Assembly: GCA_944321735.1 (NCBI GenBank)
Contig: CALUMK010000001.1
Coordinates: 62,001-126,000 of the forward strand
DNA from: an uncultured Bacteroidales bacterium
Lineage (GTDB): Bacteria; Bacteroidota; Bacteroidia; Bacteroidales; P3
Direction: 5' to 3'
Length of the DNA stretch: 64,000 nucleotides
Position numbers and translations under genes: made by a program. The notes under the pieces were generated by a model, which was not told where the DNA came from, did not search any database, and was given only the letters and a program-made list of their open reading frames with translations. Positions 44,094 through 52,543 of the stretch are shown here, piece after piece. The stretch's first letter is position 1, and each line of letters opens with the position of its first letter.

Positions 44094-46709
44094 ATGGAGT
44101 ATAGAAATCAGGAAGAGGAGTCAGTCTGTGTGCCAGGGCTTTCATCGCCCTGGAAAAAGCTGTGCGGAATAAAAGGTTATCTCTGTGTCTTTTTCTCATT
44201 GATTTTGTTTTTCCTGCCCGCTGATGCGGTTTTTGCGCAGAAACGGCAGATCAAGAAGGCTGATACGGCTTTCCATTACCATATGTATAATGTGGCTGTG
44301 ACCCAGTATCAGAAGGCTTTTTCCCGTTTGAGCAAGCATTCCAAATCGAGCGACCCTGATTTGAAGAACCGCTTGATGTACCAGATTGCCCAGTCGTACC
44401 GCCTCAGCGGCGACCTCAAGCAGGCTATGCGGCAGTACCAGCGCTGCGTGCGGGCCGCCTATTATAAAGTGGAGCCTGCCGTCTATTTCGAGCTGGCGAA
44501 CCTTCAGCTTGCAATGGGCGATTACGAGGAATCCATTGAGAATTTCCAGAACTATTTGGATTATATGCCTGACGATAGCGCGGGGATGCAAGGCTTGAGG
44601 GCCAGTGTGCTGGCTCGACGTCTGGCCGACCAGGCTTCGCGTTACCAGATTGCCAACGAGCGTAAGCTCAATTCCAAGGAAGGGGACTGGGCTCCCCGTT
44701 ATTGGAGCACGGACTCTTCGGTTGTCGTGGCATTCTCCTCTACGAGGGAAGGCGTGACCGGCAAGCAGACCGATGCCTGGACCGGGCAGCGTTTTTCGGA
44801 TATCTTCGTGGCGGAAGCCAAAGGCAGCAGCTGGACCCAGCCGGAAAAATTGGATCAGAACGGCAAGACCAGTACGCCTTCGAACGAGACGGATGCGGTT
44901 TTCTGCGACAACGGGAATACGATGTATTACACATTCTGCGGTCATGAGGAAAACAAGGCCAACCGTTGCGTGATTAAGATGTCCACTTTCGACGAGGCGG
45001 CCAATGCATGGGGGGATCCGGTGGATGTGGATATCAATGGGGACACGGTTTCGGATTTCATTCATCCTTTCATTACGGCCGATGGCAAACGTTTGTATTT
45101 TGCATCCAATATGGAGGGAGGTTTCGGGGATCTGGATATATGGTATGCCGAAGGCAGCGGCAGTTCGTTCGGCGTTCCTGTCAATATGAACTGGGAAAAG
45201 ACCTCCAGCCCGGAAGAAATCGATTCTATCCTGGCAGCCGGGAATCCGGGCGGCTATTTGGTCAATACCGAAAACAAGGAAGCTTATCCGTTCCAGCGGA
45301 ACGACACTTTGTTTTATTTTTCATCTACCGGGCATAATACCACCGGCGGCTATGATATATTCAGCGCGGTGAAGCGGGGCGATGTCTTTGCCGAAGTGGA
45401 GAAGATAGATTACCCGATCAATACCAATGCCGATGACTTCGGTATATGCTTCATACCCGGGCAGAACAAGGGTTTGTTCAGTTCCAACCGGGGAGGCGGC
45501 CGGGGAAGTGATGATATCTATTCTTTTTATTTGCCTGATATCCTGTTTACGATTTCCGGGACGGTGATCAGCACGGCCACCTTGCAGCCGATAGCGGATG
45601 CCGAGATTACTTTGGTGGGCAGCGATGGGATGTTGGTGGCGACCACGACTAATTCCCGGGGACATTACGAATTCGGCAGCGGCCAAGTCAATGAGAATAC
45701 TACTTACAAGATTGTGGTGGAAAAACGTAATTACTTAGGGGCGGAGGGAACGGAAACCACGGTCGGCTTGGTGGAAAGCCGGGATTTCGTGCACGACTTC
45801 GCTTTGGAGTCCGTGCCTCGCGGTCCGGTGGTGCTTCCGGAAATCTTGTATGATTTGGGCAAATGGGATCTCAAGGAACAATACCAGGATTCTTTGATGG
45901 GGCTTATCGTGATGCTGGAAAAGAATCCTCGCCTGGTGATAGAGCTGGCTTCGCATACCGACTCCCGTCCCATCGCGATGACCAACGATTCTCTTTCCCA
46001 GTACCGGGCGCAGTCGGTGGTGGATTACCTGATTCGCCGGGGCATTGACGGGGAACGTCTGGTGGCTAAGGGATACGGGTCGCAGGTGCCTCGCAAATTG
46101 CAGCGGCAGATGGTCTCGGTTTACAACGGTCAGCCTTATGTCTTTGATTCGGGCGTGGTTCTGACCGATGAATATATTTCCAGCCTGGAGGGGCGTGGAC
46201 GGCAGGAAGCGGCGCACCAGCTGAACCGCCGTACGGAATTCAGTGTATTGAGGGAGGATTTCATTCCGTCCGGGGATCGTAGCCTGAGTGCCATGATCGG
46301 TATCGTCGATATGGAAAATGCCAACAAGGTTCCTTTTACTTGGAATCCCAATAATAAACCTGAATTGCGTGTGATTGCCAATGGGCTTGGGATGCGGGCG
46401 GTGTTGGACGAACAGGCTCGGTATTGCTTCATCAGTATCGATGCGGCCATGCGTTTGCTGCAAGCGGGCAATCTGGGAATCAACAGTTTCCGCAATAAGG
46501 CCAAGGCTTTTGACGAGGAAGGGGAAGTCCTTCCCAACCAGCGGCTCCAGTTGAAGGAAATCAAGATAGGGCAGTATGTGCTGGAACGGGTCGAGATGGT
46601 AACGGCGGAGGAAATGCCGGCCGAGCTCATCCTGAACCGGGCTGCGATGTCGCAGATAGGCACATACCGTATTGATAACGAAAAGCAACATATTGTAGTA
46701 GAGGAATAG
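44094..46709 (+). CDS. PorE-like OmpA-family protein with extra C-terminal retropepsin-like domain
   Basis: About 871 aa. After a signal peptide (LCVFFSLILFFLPADAVFA) come TPR-like repeats (YHMYNVAVTQYQKAFSRL; YFELANLQLAMGDYEESIEN), a PD40 beta-propeller (RLYFASNMEGGFGDLDIWY; LFSSNRGGGRGSDDIYSF), a carboxypeptidase-regulatory-like domain (ISGTVISTATLQPIADAEI) and an OmpA peptidoglycan-binding domain (IELASHTDSRPIAMTND). This TPR/propeller/CRD/OmpA order is that of PorE of the type IX secretion system. The last 120 residues or so (RVIANGLGMRAVLDEQA... to the end) resemble a retropepsin-like fold whose DTG is replaced by DEQ. I chose ATG at 44094, 10 nt after GAGAAGG; ATGs at 44040 and 44085 are possible. 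Confidence 0.8.
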   Translation: MEYRNQEEESVCVPGLSSPWKKLCGIKGYLCVFFSLILFFLPADAVFAQKRQIKKADTAFHYHMYNVAVTQYQKAFSRLSKHSKSSDPDLKNRLMYQIAQSYRLSGDLKQAMRQYQRCVRAAYYKVEPAVYFELANLQLAMGDYEESIENFQNYLDYMPDDSAGMQGLRASVLARRLADQASRYQIANERKLNSKEGDWAPRYWSTDSSVVVAFSSTREGVTGKQTDAWTGQRFSDIFVAEAKGSSWTQPEKLDQNGKTSTPSNETDAVFCDNGNTMYYTFCGHEENKANRCVIKMSTFDEAANAWGDPVDVDINGDTVSDFIHPFITADGKRLYFASNMEGGFGDLDIWYAEGSGSSFGVPVNMNWEKTSSPEEIDSILAAGNPGGYLVNTENKEAYPFQRNDTLFYFSSTGHNTTGGYDIFSAVKRGDVFAEVEKIDYPINTNADDFGICFIPGQNKGLFSSNRGGGRGSDDIYSFYLPDILFTISGTVISTATLQPIADAEITLVGSDGMLVATTTNSRGHYEFGSGQVNENTTYKIVVEKRNYLGAEGTETTVGLVESRDFVHDFALESVPRGPVVLPEILYDLGKWDLKEQYQDSLMGLIVMLEKNPRLVIELASHTDSRPIAMTNDSLSQYRAQSVVDYLIRRGIDGERLVAKGYGSQVPRKLQRQMVSVYNGQPYVFDSGVVLTDEYISSLEGRGRQEAAHQLNRRTEFSVLREDFIPSGDRSLSAMIGIVDMENANKVPFTWNPNNKPELRVIANGLGMRAVLDEQARYCFISIDAAMRLLQAGNLGINSFRNKAKAFDEEGEVLPNQRLQLKEIKIGQYVLERVEMVTAEEMPAELILNRAAMSQIGTYRIDNEKQHIVVEE

Positions 46710-46848
46710 CGTTTTTGGGCAAAGAGTCCGGAAAAGCCGGGAATGGAGGATGTGTCGAATGAGGAATTTGCCGCACCTTTAGGCGGCGTGTCGGAGGCTT
46801 CTGCAAGGAAAAACGGAGAGGGGAGTGGGTAACATAAAAACTAGAGAT

Positions 46849-48036
46849 ATGGAAGCAAGTACAAAGTACGAACAACGTGGCGTTTCGGCAGCCAAGACCG
46901 ATGTGAAGAACGCAGTGAGCAATCTGGACAAGGGTCTTTTTGAGCATTCCTTCTGCAAGGTGATTCCTGATGTGGTTGGAGACAACAAGAAGCCGGTATT
47001 CGGGCCTTCCTATTGCAATATCATGCATGCCGACGGTGCAGGGACGAAAGCTATTCTGGCTTACCTGTACTGGAAAGAAACAGGGGATATCTCTGTATGG
47101 AGAGGCATCGCCCAGGACGCGATTGTCATGAATACGGACGATTTGTTATGCGTAGGGGCTACCAACAATCTTTTGCTGACTTCCACGATTGCCCGTAACA
47201 AGTTCTTGGTTCCCGGCGAAGTGATTAAGGAAATCATCGAAGGGACTCAGGAGTTCGTGGACAACATGGCCAAGGAGCATATCCGGATTTCCTTTGCCGG
47301 AGGCGAGACCGCCGATTTGGGAGACAGCGTCCGTACGATTGTGGTGGATGCCAATGTCTGCGCTCGGATCAAGCGCAACGAGGTGATTGCCTGCGACCGC
47401 ATTCAAGGCGGCGATGTGATTATCGGTCTGTCTTCTTTCGGCAAGACGACTTACGAAAGCAAGTACACGAGCGGTATCGGCAGCAATGGCCTGACTTCGG
47501 CTCGTCATGACGTGCTCAAGCATTCCTATGCCGAGAAGTATCCGGAAACCTACGACAAGGCGGTTCCTGACAACTTGGTGTATTCCGGAAGCAAGTCCTT
47601 GACCGACCCGACCGGTGTGGAAGGCATGAATGTAGGGCAGTTGCTGTTGTCCCCGACCCGTACGTACGCGCCTGTCATCAAGGCTATCTTGGAGAACTAC
47701 CGTCCCAGCATCCATGGCATCGTCCATTGCACGGGCGGTTCGCAGACCAAGGTGATGAACTTTGTCCGCAACCTGCATGTGGTTAAGAACAGTCTGTTCG
47801 CGACACCTCCGGTATTCTCGCTGATTCAGTCCGAAAGCGGCACTTCCTGGGAAGAAATGTACCAAGTGTTCAATATGGGCCATCGCATGGAACTGTACGT
47901 GAAGGAAAACATTGCTACCGATGTGATCAAGATCGCCCGCTACTTCGATTTGGATGCCAAGGTGATTGGTTATTGCGAGAACATGTCGAAGAACATGCTG
48001 ACCATTGATGGCGAGCATGGCACATTCACGTATTGA
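46849..48036 (+). CDS. purM: Phosphoribosylformylglycinamidine cyclo-ligase (AIR synthetase)
   Basis: 395 aa. Closes the imidazole ring in purine synthesis using ATP. It has the PurM fold: KTDVKNAVSNLDKGLFEHS at the N-terminus, HADGAGTKAILAYLYWKE, AQDAIVMNTDDLLCVGA, FAGGETADLGDSV, IGLSSFGKTTYESKY and the C-terminal MYQVFNMGHRMELYV. The sequence type and its extra length over the E. coli protein (345 aa) are usual in Bacteroidota. I chose ATG at 46849; a GTG eight codons earlier is possible. Confidence 0.9.
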   Translation: MEASTKYEQRGVSAAKTDVKNAVSNLDKGLFEHSFCKVIPDVVGDNKKPVFGPSYCNIMHADGAGTKAILAYLYWKETGDISVWRGIAQDAIVMNTDDLLCVGATNNLLLTSTIARNKFLVPGEVIKEIIEGTQEFVDNMAKEHIRISFAGGETADLGDSVRTIVVDANVCARIKRNEVIACDRIQGGDVIIGLSSFGKTTYESKYTSGIGSNGLTSARHDVLKHSYAEKYPETYDKAVPDNLVYSGSKSLTDPTGVEGMNVGQLLLSPTRTYAPVIKAILENYRPSIHGIVHCTGGSQTKVMNFVRNLHVVKNSLFATPPVFSLIQSESGTSWEEMYQVFNMGHRMELYVKENIATDVIKIARYFDLDAKVIGYCENMSKNMLTIDGEHGTFTY

Positions 48037-48112
48037 GATGTGCTGGGGCTGACTCTCGGTTGTTGAGCTTGAATCCCAGTAGTAGAGCCGAAAACTTCGG
48101 GTTTTTCGGTGA

Positions 48113-48175
48113 AAAAGCAGTATTTGGGTGCTTTTTGTGCAAAGTGTTCAAATACTGCTTTTTGTGTTTTAATTA
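48113..48175 (+). terminator. Long inverted repeat after purM, probable terminator
   Basis: AAAAAGCAGTATTTG (48113-48127) and its perfect complement (48150-48164) enclose 22 nt, followed by GTGTTTTAATT. The A-run/T-run ends would allow action in either direction. Confidence 0.6.
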
Positions 48176-48305
48176 ACAGGTGTTTGTTAATCTCTTCGGC
48201 GAACGGTTCGGTTTGCGGACTGTCCTTTTGGAATACTTTTACCCCTTGGTTCGAGGTTTTCTTGGTTTGGCTTTGCGGCGAGAACCGAGAGGAAAAACTG
48301 GGAGT

Positions 48306-51011
48306 ATGACAAGAAATTTATTTTATTCGTTGCGTATTTTTTTGATTGTCTTTGCGGTGTGCGGTTTTTTTTCTGCACTTCAAGCACAGAAATACTATAT
48401 TGTCAAGGGACAGATTTACGATGAGAAGGATAAGTTGACCTTGCCGCAGGCGCAAGTGGTACTGTTGGGATCCAGCGGGGCAGGGGCAGTAGCCGATTTG
48501 AACGGGAATTATACCTTGACCACCGACAGGCCTTCTTTCAAATTGCAGTTCCGTTATTTAGGCTATTCGGACAAGGTGGTGGAAGTTTCTTTCGCTCCGG
48601 ACGAGGAGGTGAAGGTGCTGAACGTGGGGATGTCGACCCATGTCAATACCTTGCAGACGGTCAATGTGCAGGGGACTCGTTTGAAGCGGGATGGCAAGGC
48701 GGCGATACAGACGATGGAGGTTGTGGGCTTGCAGACTATCAACAAGAACAATGTGACTACTTTGGATCGGGCGCTGAAAGGCGTGGCCGGTTTGGCGATT
48801 GTGGATAACGAGCCGCAGATGCGGGGCGGGAGCGGTTTCAGTTCCGGGATGGGAAGCCGGGTGATGCTGCTTTTGGACAATATGCCGATGCTGCGGGCCG
48901 ATGCGGGCCGTCCGGCCTGGAATTTAGTGTCGATGGATGATGTGGAGCAAATCGACATTTTGAAAGGCGCGGCCTCTGTCCTTTATGGTTCGGCGGCCAT
49001 CAACGGAGCCATCAACGTGCATACCAAATACGCTTCGAACGACCCGGTCAGCACGATAAAATTGTATGTGGGAGCTTACGAGCAACCGGACTGCCAGTAT
49101 CAGACGGAAAATTTCTTGTATCAGAATCCCCTTCCTCCGTTCAATACCATTCAGGAAAACCGTCAGGTAAAAGACAAGTCCTGGACCAAAGGCGTGCCGA
49201 TGAAAGCCGGTGCTAGCCTGACCCATTCCCGCAAGCTGGCCAAATGGTGGGATTTCTCGGCCAGCGTGGACTACGCTTACGATGACGGCTACCGCTTGAG
49301 CGGGGATCCCGAGCCTTCGGAGAATGTGGAACATGCCGAGAGCCGTGTCCGGGCCAGCATGGGCAATCGTTTCCATATCAACGACCGTTGGACTTTGGCT
49401 TTGAATGCCAATTTCATGTATTCGGACAATGTGATGTACAACTTCTGGGCCAATGCGATTGATGGCAAGTACCGTCCTTTCGGGAATTGGGTCGATTACG
49501 TGCAGGACAACGACGGCGCTTATATGCGGGACAATGGGAATTATGTCCTTATACCGGAAGGCGAGAAAGTGGCTGCCAACAGGCGTTATACCAAGAAAAG
49601 GGAGTATCAGACTACCTTGAGCCATTTCAAGGATATCGTGTTCCTGATCGACCCGCATTTGAAATATGTTTCCCCCAAAGGCGGGGTGCATGAACTAGAC
49701 AACCGTTTTATGTATTCCGATAACAATGTGATTAATATCAGCGGGCAGGATGCCTATTCCCGTTCGGTTTACAATACCTACCGTTACCGCAAGACCTTCA
49801 AGCAGGCCGGCGACTTGACCTTGGTGGCCGGGGTTGCCAATCAATATACCTATTCGGGCGGAGAGGTTTTCTCGGGTGATGTGTACAATGTGGGCACCGA
49901 CGGTTCGCACGAGGCGGATAATTTGGCCGCTTTCTTCAGTTTGAAGAAGCCGTTCTTGAAGGAGAAGAACCTGAATCTGGAGTTTGGCGGTCGTCTGGAA
50001 GCGGTCTTCGTGGATGACTGGTTCGAGATGATGCCGGTATTCCAGTTGGGCTTGAATTACGATTTGTCCAAGACCGGGACAGTGATGCGTTTGTCTGCCG
50101 GGCAAGGCTACCGGGCGGCCACTATCGGGGAAAAATTCATTACGACCCGGGTGGGGATGTACGGTTTCTACCCGAACCCGGATTTGGAATCGGAACATAG
50201 CCTGAATATGGAATTAGGCTTGCGGCAATATTTCAAGAGCGGAATCGCCAGCGGTTATTTTGATGTGGCTGGCTTTCATCAGTTTTATTGGAATTATATC
50301 GAATTTTTTATGGGACCTTGGAATGCCGACGAATCCGCTCCTATCTACGAACGTTTCGGCTTCCAGTTCTTCAATACCGGACGGGCCACGATTTCGGGCG
50401 TTGAAGCCAGCTTTGCCACAGAACTGGATATTCTCGACAATTTGCAGATTAATCTGATGGCCAATTATACCTATTCGTTGCCGGTCTGCCGGGAACCCGA
50501 TAAAGTCTATGAATCCACGGCGACCAAGGATTACATGTACAGCAATTCTTCGTCCAATACCGAAGGCAATATCTTGAAATACCGTATCCAGCATATGGCG
50601 AAATTGGATTTCGATATCCGATTCTTCAAGGATTTCTCGGTAGGGATGGGCGTGCAGTACATGAGCGCGATGAAGAATGTGGACGGGGTGTTCCTGGAAA
50701 TGGATGCCAACGAGGCAAACCATGCAGACTGGTTGGATAACATGACGATGGATTTGCCCTTTTATGGAATCGGGGAGTTCATGCGGCAGCATGAGTGGGG
50801 TTCCATTGTCTTGGATTTGCGGGCCAGCGTGGATTTGGGGCATTTCACAGTCTCCTTTGTCGTGAACAACCTGCTCAATGCCGAATACTCGCTGCGACCT
50901 TTGTATATAGAAGCGCCGCGGACCTATACCTTGCAGATGGTTTATCGTTTCCGGGATATCAACCCGATTACCTGGTTCAAGCGGAGCAAGGCGGATGTGG
51001 CTCGTTTGTGA
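48306..51011 (+). CDS. TonB-dependent outer membrane receptor
   Basis: 901 aa. Signal peptide (LFYSLRIFLIVFAVCGFFSA) ending at LQAQ, then a carboxypeptidase-regulatory-like domain (VKGQIYDEKDKLTLPQAQV), a plug domain (MRGGSGFSSGMGSRVMLLLD, DDVEQIDILKGAASVLYGSA), and a 22-strand barrel ending YTLQMVYRF plus a short basic tail. I chose ATG at 48306, preceded by GGAG, over a GTG at 48180. No SusD-like partner follows, so it is not a SusCD glycan system; siderophore, haem, metal or vitamin uptake is possible. The next gene (43 bp on) encodes a T9SS-sorted protein that may work with it. Confidence 0.95.
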   Translation: MTRNLFYSLRIFLIVFAVCGFFSALQAQKYYIVKGQIYDEKDKLTLPQAQVVLLGSSGAGAVADLNGNYTLTTDRPSFKLQFRYLGYSDKVVEVSFAPDEEVKVLNVGMSTHVNTLQTVNVQGTRLKRDGKAAIQTMEVVGLQTINKNNVTTLDRALKGVAGLAIVDNEPQMRGGSGFSSGMGSRVMLLLDNMPMLRADAGRPAWNLVSMDDVEQIDILKGAASVLYGSAAINGAINVHTKYASNDPVSTIKLYVGAYEQPDCQYQTENFLYQNPLPPFNTIQENRQVKDKSWTKGVPMKAGASLTHSRKLAKWWDFSASVDYAYDDGYRLSGDPEPSENVEHAESRVRASMGNRFHINDRWTLALNANFMYSDNVMYNFWANAIDGKYRPFGNWVDYVQDNDGAYMRDNGNYVLIPEGEKVAANRRYTKKREYQTTLSHFKDIVFLIDPHLKYVSPKGGVHELDNRFMYSDNNVINISGQDAYSRSVYNTYRYRKTFKQAGDLTLVAGVANQYTYSGGEVFSGDVYNVGTDGSHEADNLAAFFSLKKPFLKEKNLNLEFGGRLEAVFVDDWFEMMPVFQLGLNYDLSKTGTVMRLSAGQGYRAATIGEKFITTRVGMYGFYPNPDLESEHSLNMELGLRQYFKSGIASGYFDVAGFHQFYWNYIEFFMGPWNADESAPIYERFGFQFFNTGRATISGVEASFATELDILDNLQINLMANYTYSLPVCREPDKVYESTATKDYMYSNSSSNTEGNILKYRIQHMAKLDFDIRFFKDFSVGMGVQYMSAMKNVDGVFLEMDANEANHADWLDNMTMDLPFYGIGEFMRQHEWGSIVLDLRASVDLGHFTVSFVVNNLLNAEYSLRPLYIEAPRTYTLQMVYRFRDINPITWFKRSKADVARL

Positions 51012-51054
51012 TTGTATGAAAACCAGATTTAATTAATTTATAAATTATTGTATT

Positions 51055-52056
51055 ATGAAAAAGTTAGTTTTACTCGCGATGGCATTGCCTTTGGCATGGG
51101 GTAGCCTGCATGCCCAGTCCCAGGAATTGTTCCAAGATCCAGGCTTTGATTATTGGGAAACGGGGAAAGGCCAGGATACTGTTACCTATGACGATTTGAC
51201 GGATCCTTTCTGGGGTTCGTTGAATTTCCTTGCCACTTTGCCTCCGGAAATGTTCACGGGACCCGTTACCTTGTTCAAGGATGCCGGCCGTTCGGGAGAG
51301 GCCGATGATTTCGCTCCCCGCATGGTGTCTTCTTCGATGGTATTCGGAAACAGCGATGCTAAAGATTCGGCTTCGGCTCATAATCTGTTCATTCCCGGTG
51401 TTGTCGGGACGATTACCGTGGATATCGCCAATATCGATGCCACGCTGGGCTATCCCTTTACCAGCCGTCCTCTGGGAATGAAAGGCTATATGAAATACGC
51501 TCCGGTCAACGGCGACTCGGCCAGCATTTTCGTAGAATTGAAACGTTATAACGAAGATTTGGGCATGAGCCAGATGATTGGCCGTGGGGAATTGGTCTTC
51601 AAGGAAGCCGTTGCCGATTGGACGGAATTCGACCTTAGCATCAACTACCAGTCCGAATTGCAGCCCGATTCGATTACGGTTCTGTTCGTGGCCAGCGCCG
51701 GTTACAACTTCGACAATTTCCTGGCTTGCCAAGGGCAGTTGGGAAGCGCTCTCTGGGTGGATGATGTGCAGTTGTATTATGGAGGCGGGGATACTCCCGA
51801 TCCGAGCGCGAATGAAAACGCGGCTTTGGCGGCATCCAAGCTTTACCCGAATCCTTCTGCCGATGGCCGTTTCAATCTGCAGTTGAGCGAAGCCTGCCGG
51901 GTACAGGTCCTGTCGATCTCCGGCCAGCTGTTGCTGGATCAGGAAATGGCTGCCGGCCTGCAGACCTTGGATTTGTCGAAATACGCTCCTGCTTATTATG
52001 TGGTTCGTTTGTCGAACGAAAATGGGAGTGCGGTGCTTAAGGCGGTTGTCCGTTAA
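51055..52056 (+). CDS. Secreted PCMD-domain protein with T9SS C-terminal sorting domain
   Basis: 333 aa. Signal peptide (MKKLVLLAMALPLAWGSLHAQ), then one beta-sandwich domain like the putative carbohydrate metabolism domain (PCMD, PF13201): TITVDIANID, TVLFVASAGYNFDNFLACQG and LWVDDVQLYYGG are typical. The C-terminus is a type A T9SS sorting domain (KLYPNPSADGRFNLQL, VVRLSNENGSAVLKAVVR). It should be exported by Sec and then moved to the cell surface by the type IX system. Ligand unknown. Directly after the TonB receptor gene and closed by a terminator. Confidence 0.9.
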   Translation: MKKLVLLAMALPLAWGSLHAQSQELFQDPGFDYWETGKGQDTVTYDDLTDPFWGSLNFLATLPPEMFTGPVTLFKDAGRSGEADDFAPRMVSSSMVFGNSDAKDSASAHNLFIPGVVGTITVDIANIDATLGYPFTSRPLGMKGYMKYAPVNGDSASIFVELKRYNEDLGMSQMIGRGELVFKEAVADWTEFDLSINYQSELQPDSITVLFVASAGYNFDNFLACQGQLGSALWVDDVQLYYGGGDTPDPSANENAALAASKLYPNPSADGRFNLQLSEACRVQVLSISGQLLLDQEMAAGLQTLDLSKYAPAYYVVRLSNENGSAVLKAVVR

Positions 52057-52124
52057 TACATGGTCGGCCTGTGCCCCTTCTGACACGCCGACGGGCGGGC
52101 CGGAGTAGAATCCTGTCGGATATG

Positions 52125-52166
52125 AAATGGTCGGAAAGACGATGATGCCTTTCCGGCCATTTTGCG
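52125..52166 (+). terminator. Hairpin after the PCMD gene, probable terminator
   Basis: AAATGGTCGGAAAG (52125-52138) pairs with CTTTCCGGCCATTT (52149-52162) over 14 bp with one wobble, loop 10 nt. The T-run is short (TTTTG). Confidence 0.65.
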
Positions 52167-52543
52167 TATCTGGAGGTGGGCGGTGATTGGTAGTAGCGCA
52201 CAGGGAAAGGGGGAGGATGGTCGAGGATGGGAATGTGGGCTGAAAGCTTGTTTTTGGGGCGGATATTGCTGAAGTTCGGTAAAAAGACCTAAGGGGGAGT
52301 AAATGTGGAAAATTATTTGTAATTGATTGAAGTATAGTGTTTTTGTATTGTTTATAAGCTGTCTTGTTGCGGCGGCTTCGGACATTTTGGCGGAATATCG
52401 GCTGATTCTGTGTGTCTTCTCTATAGTTTTGCAGTTTGTTAGAAAATCGGGATGCAAAGCTGGAAAGTCCGTCCTTTTAGAGGGATGTTCCGGGAGGGAA
52501 ACTTCGGGCTATGTATCGTTTGGAGATTACAATCTTATAGAAG
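52167..52543. promoter_or_regulatory. Region upstream of the giant repeat genes
   Basis: 377 bp without a gene. A weak promoter candidate is TTTG (52316-52319), 18 bp, TGTTTTTG (52338-52345; one mismatch to TAnnTTTG), which would give a leader of about 190 nt. A second -7-like site, TAGTTTTG, lies near 52425 but lacks a partner. No other element was seen. Confidence 0.3.

Noticed and set aside
48306..52056. Polysaccharide utilisation (SusC/SusD) locus
   Set aside because: The receptor has no SusD-type partner and no glycoside hydrolase gene is nearby.
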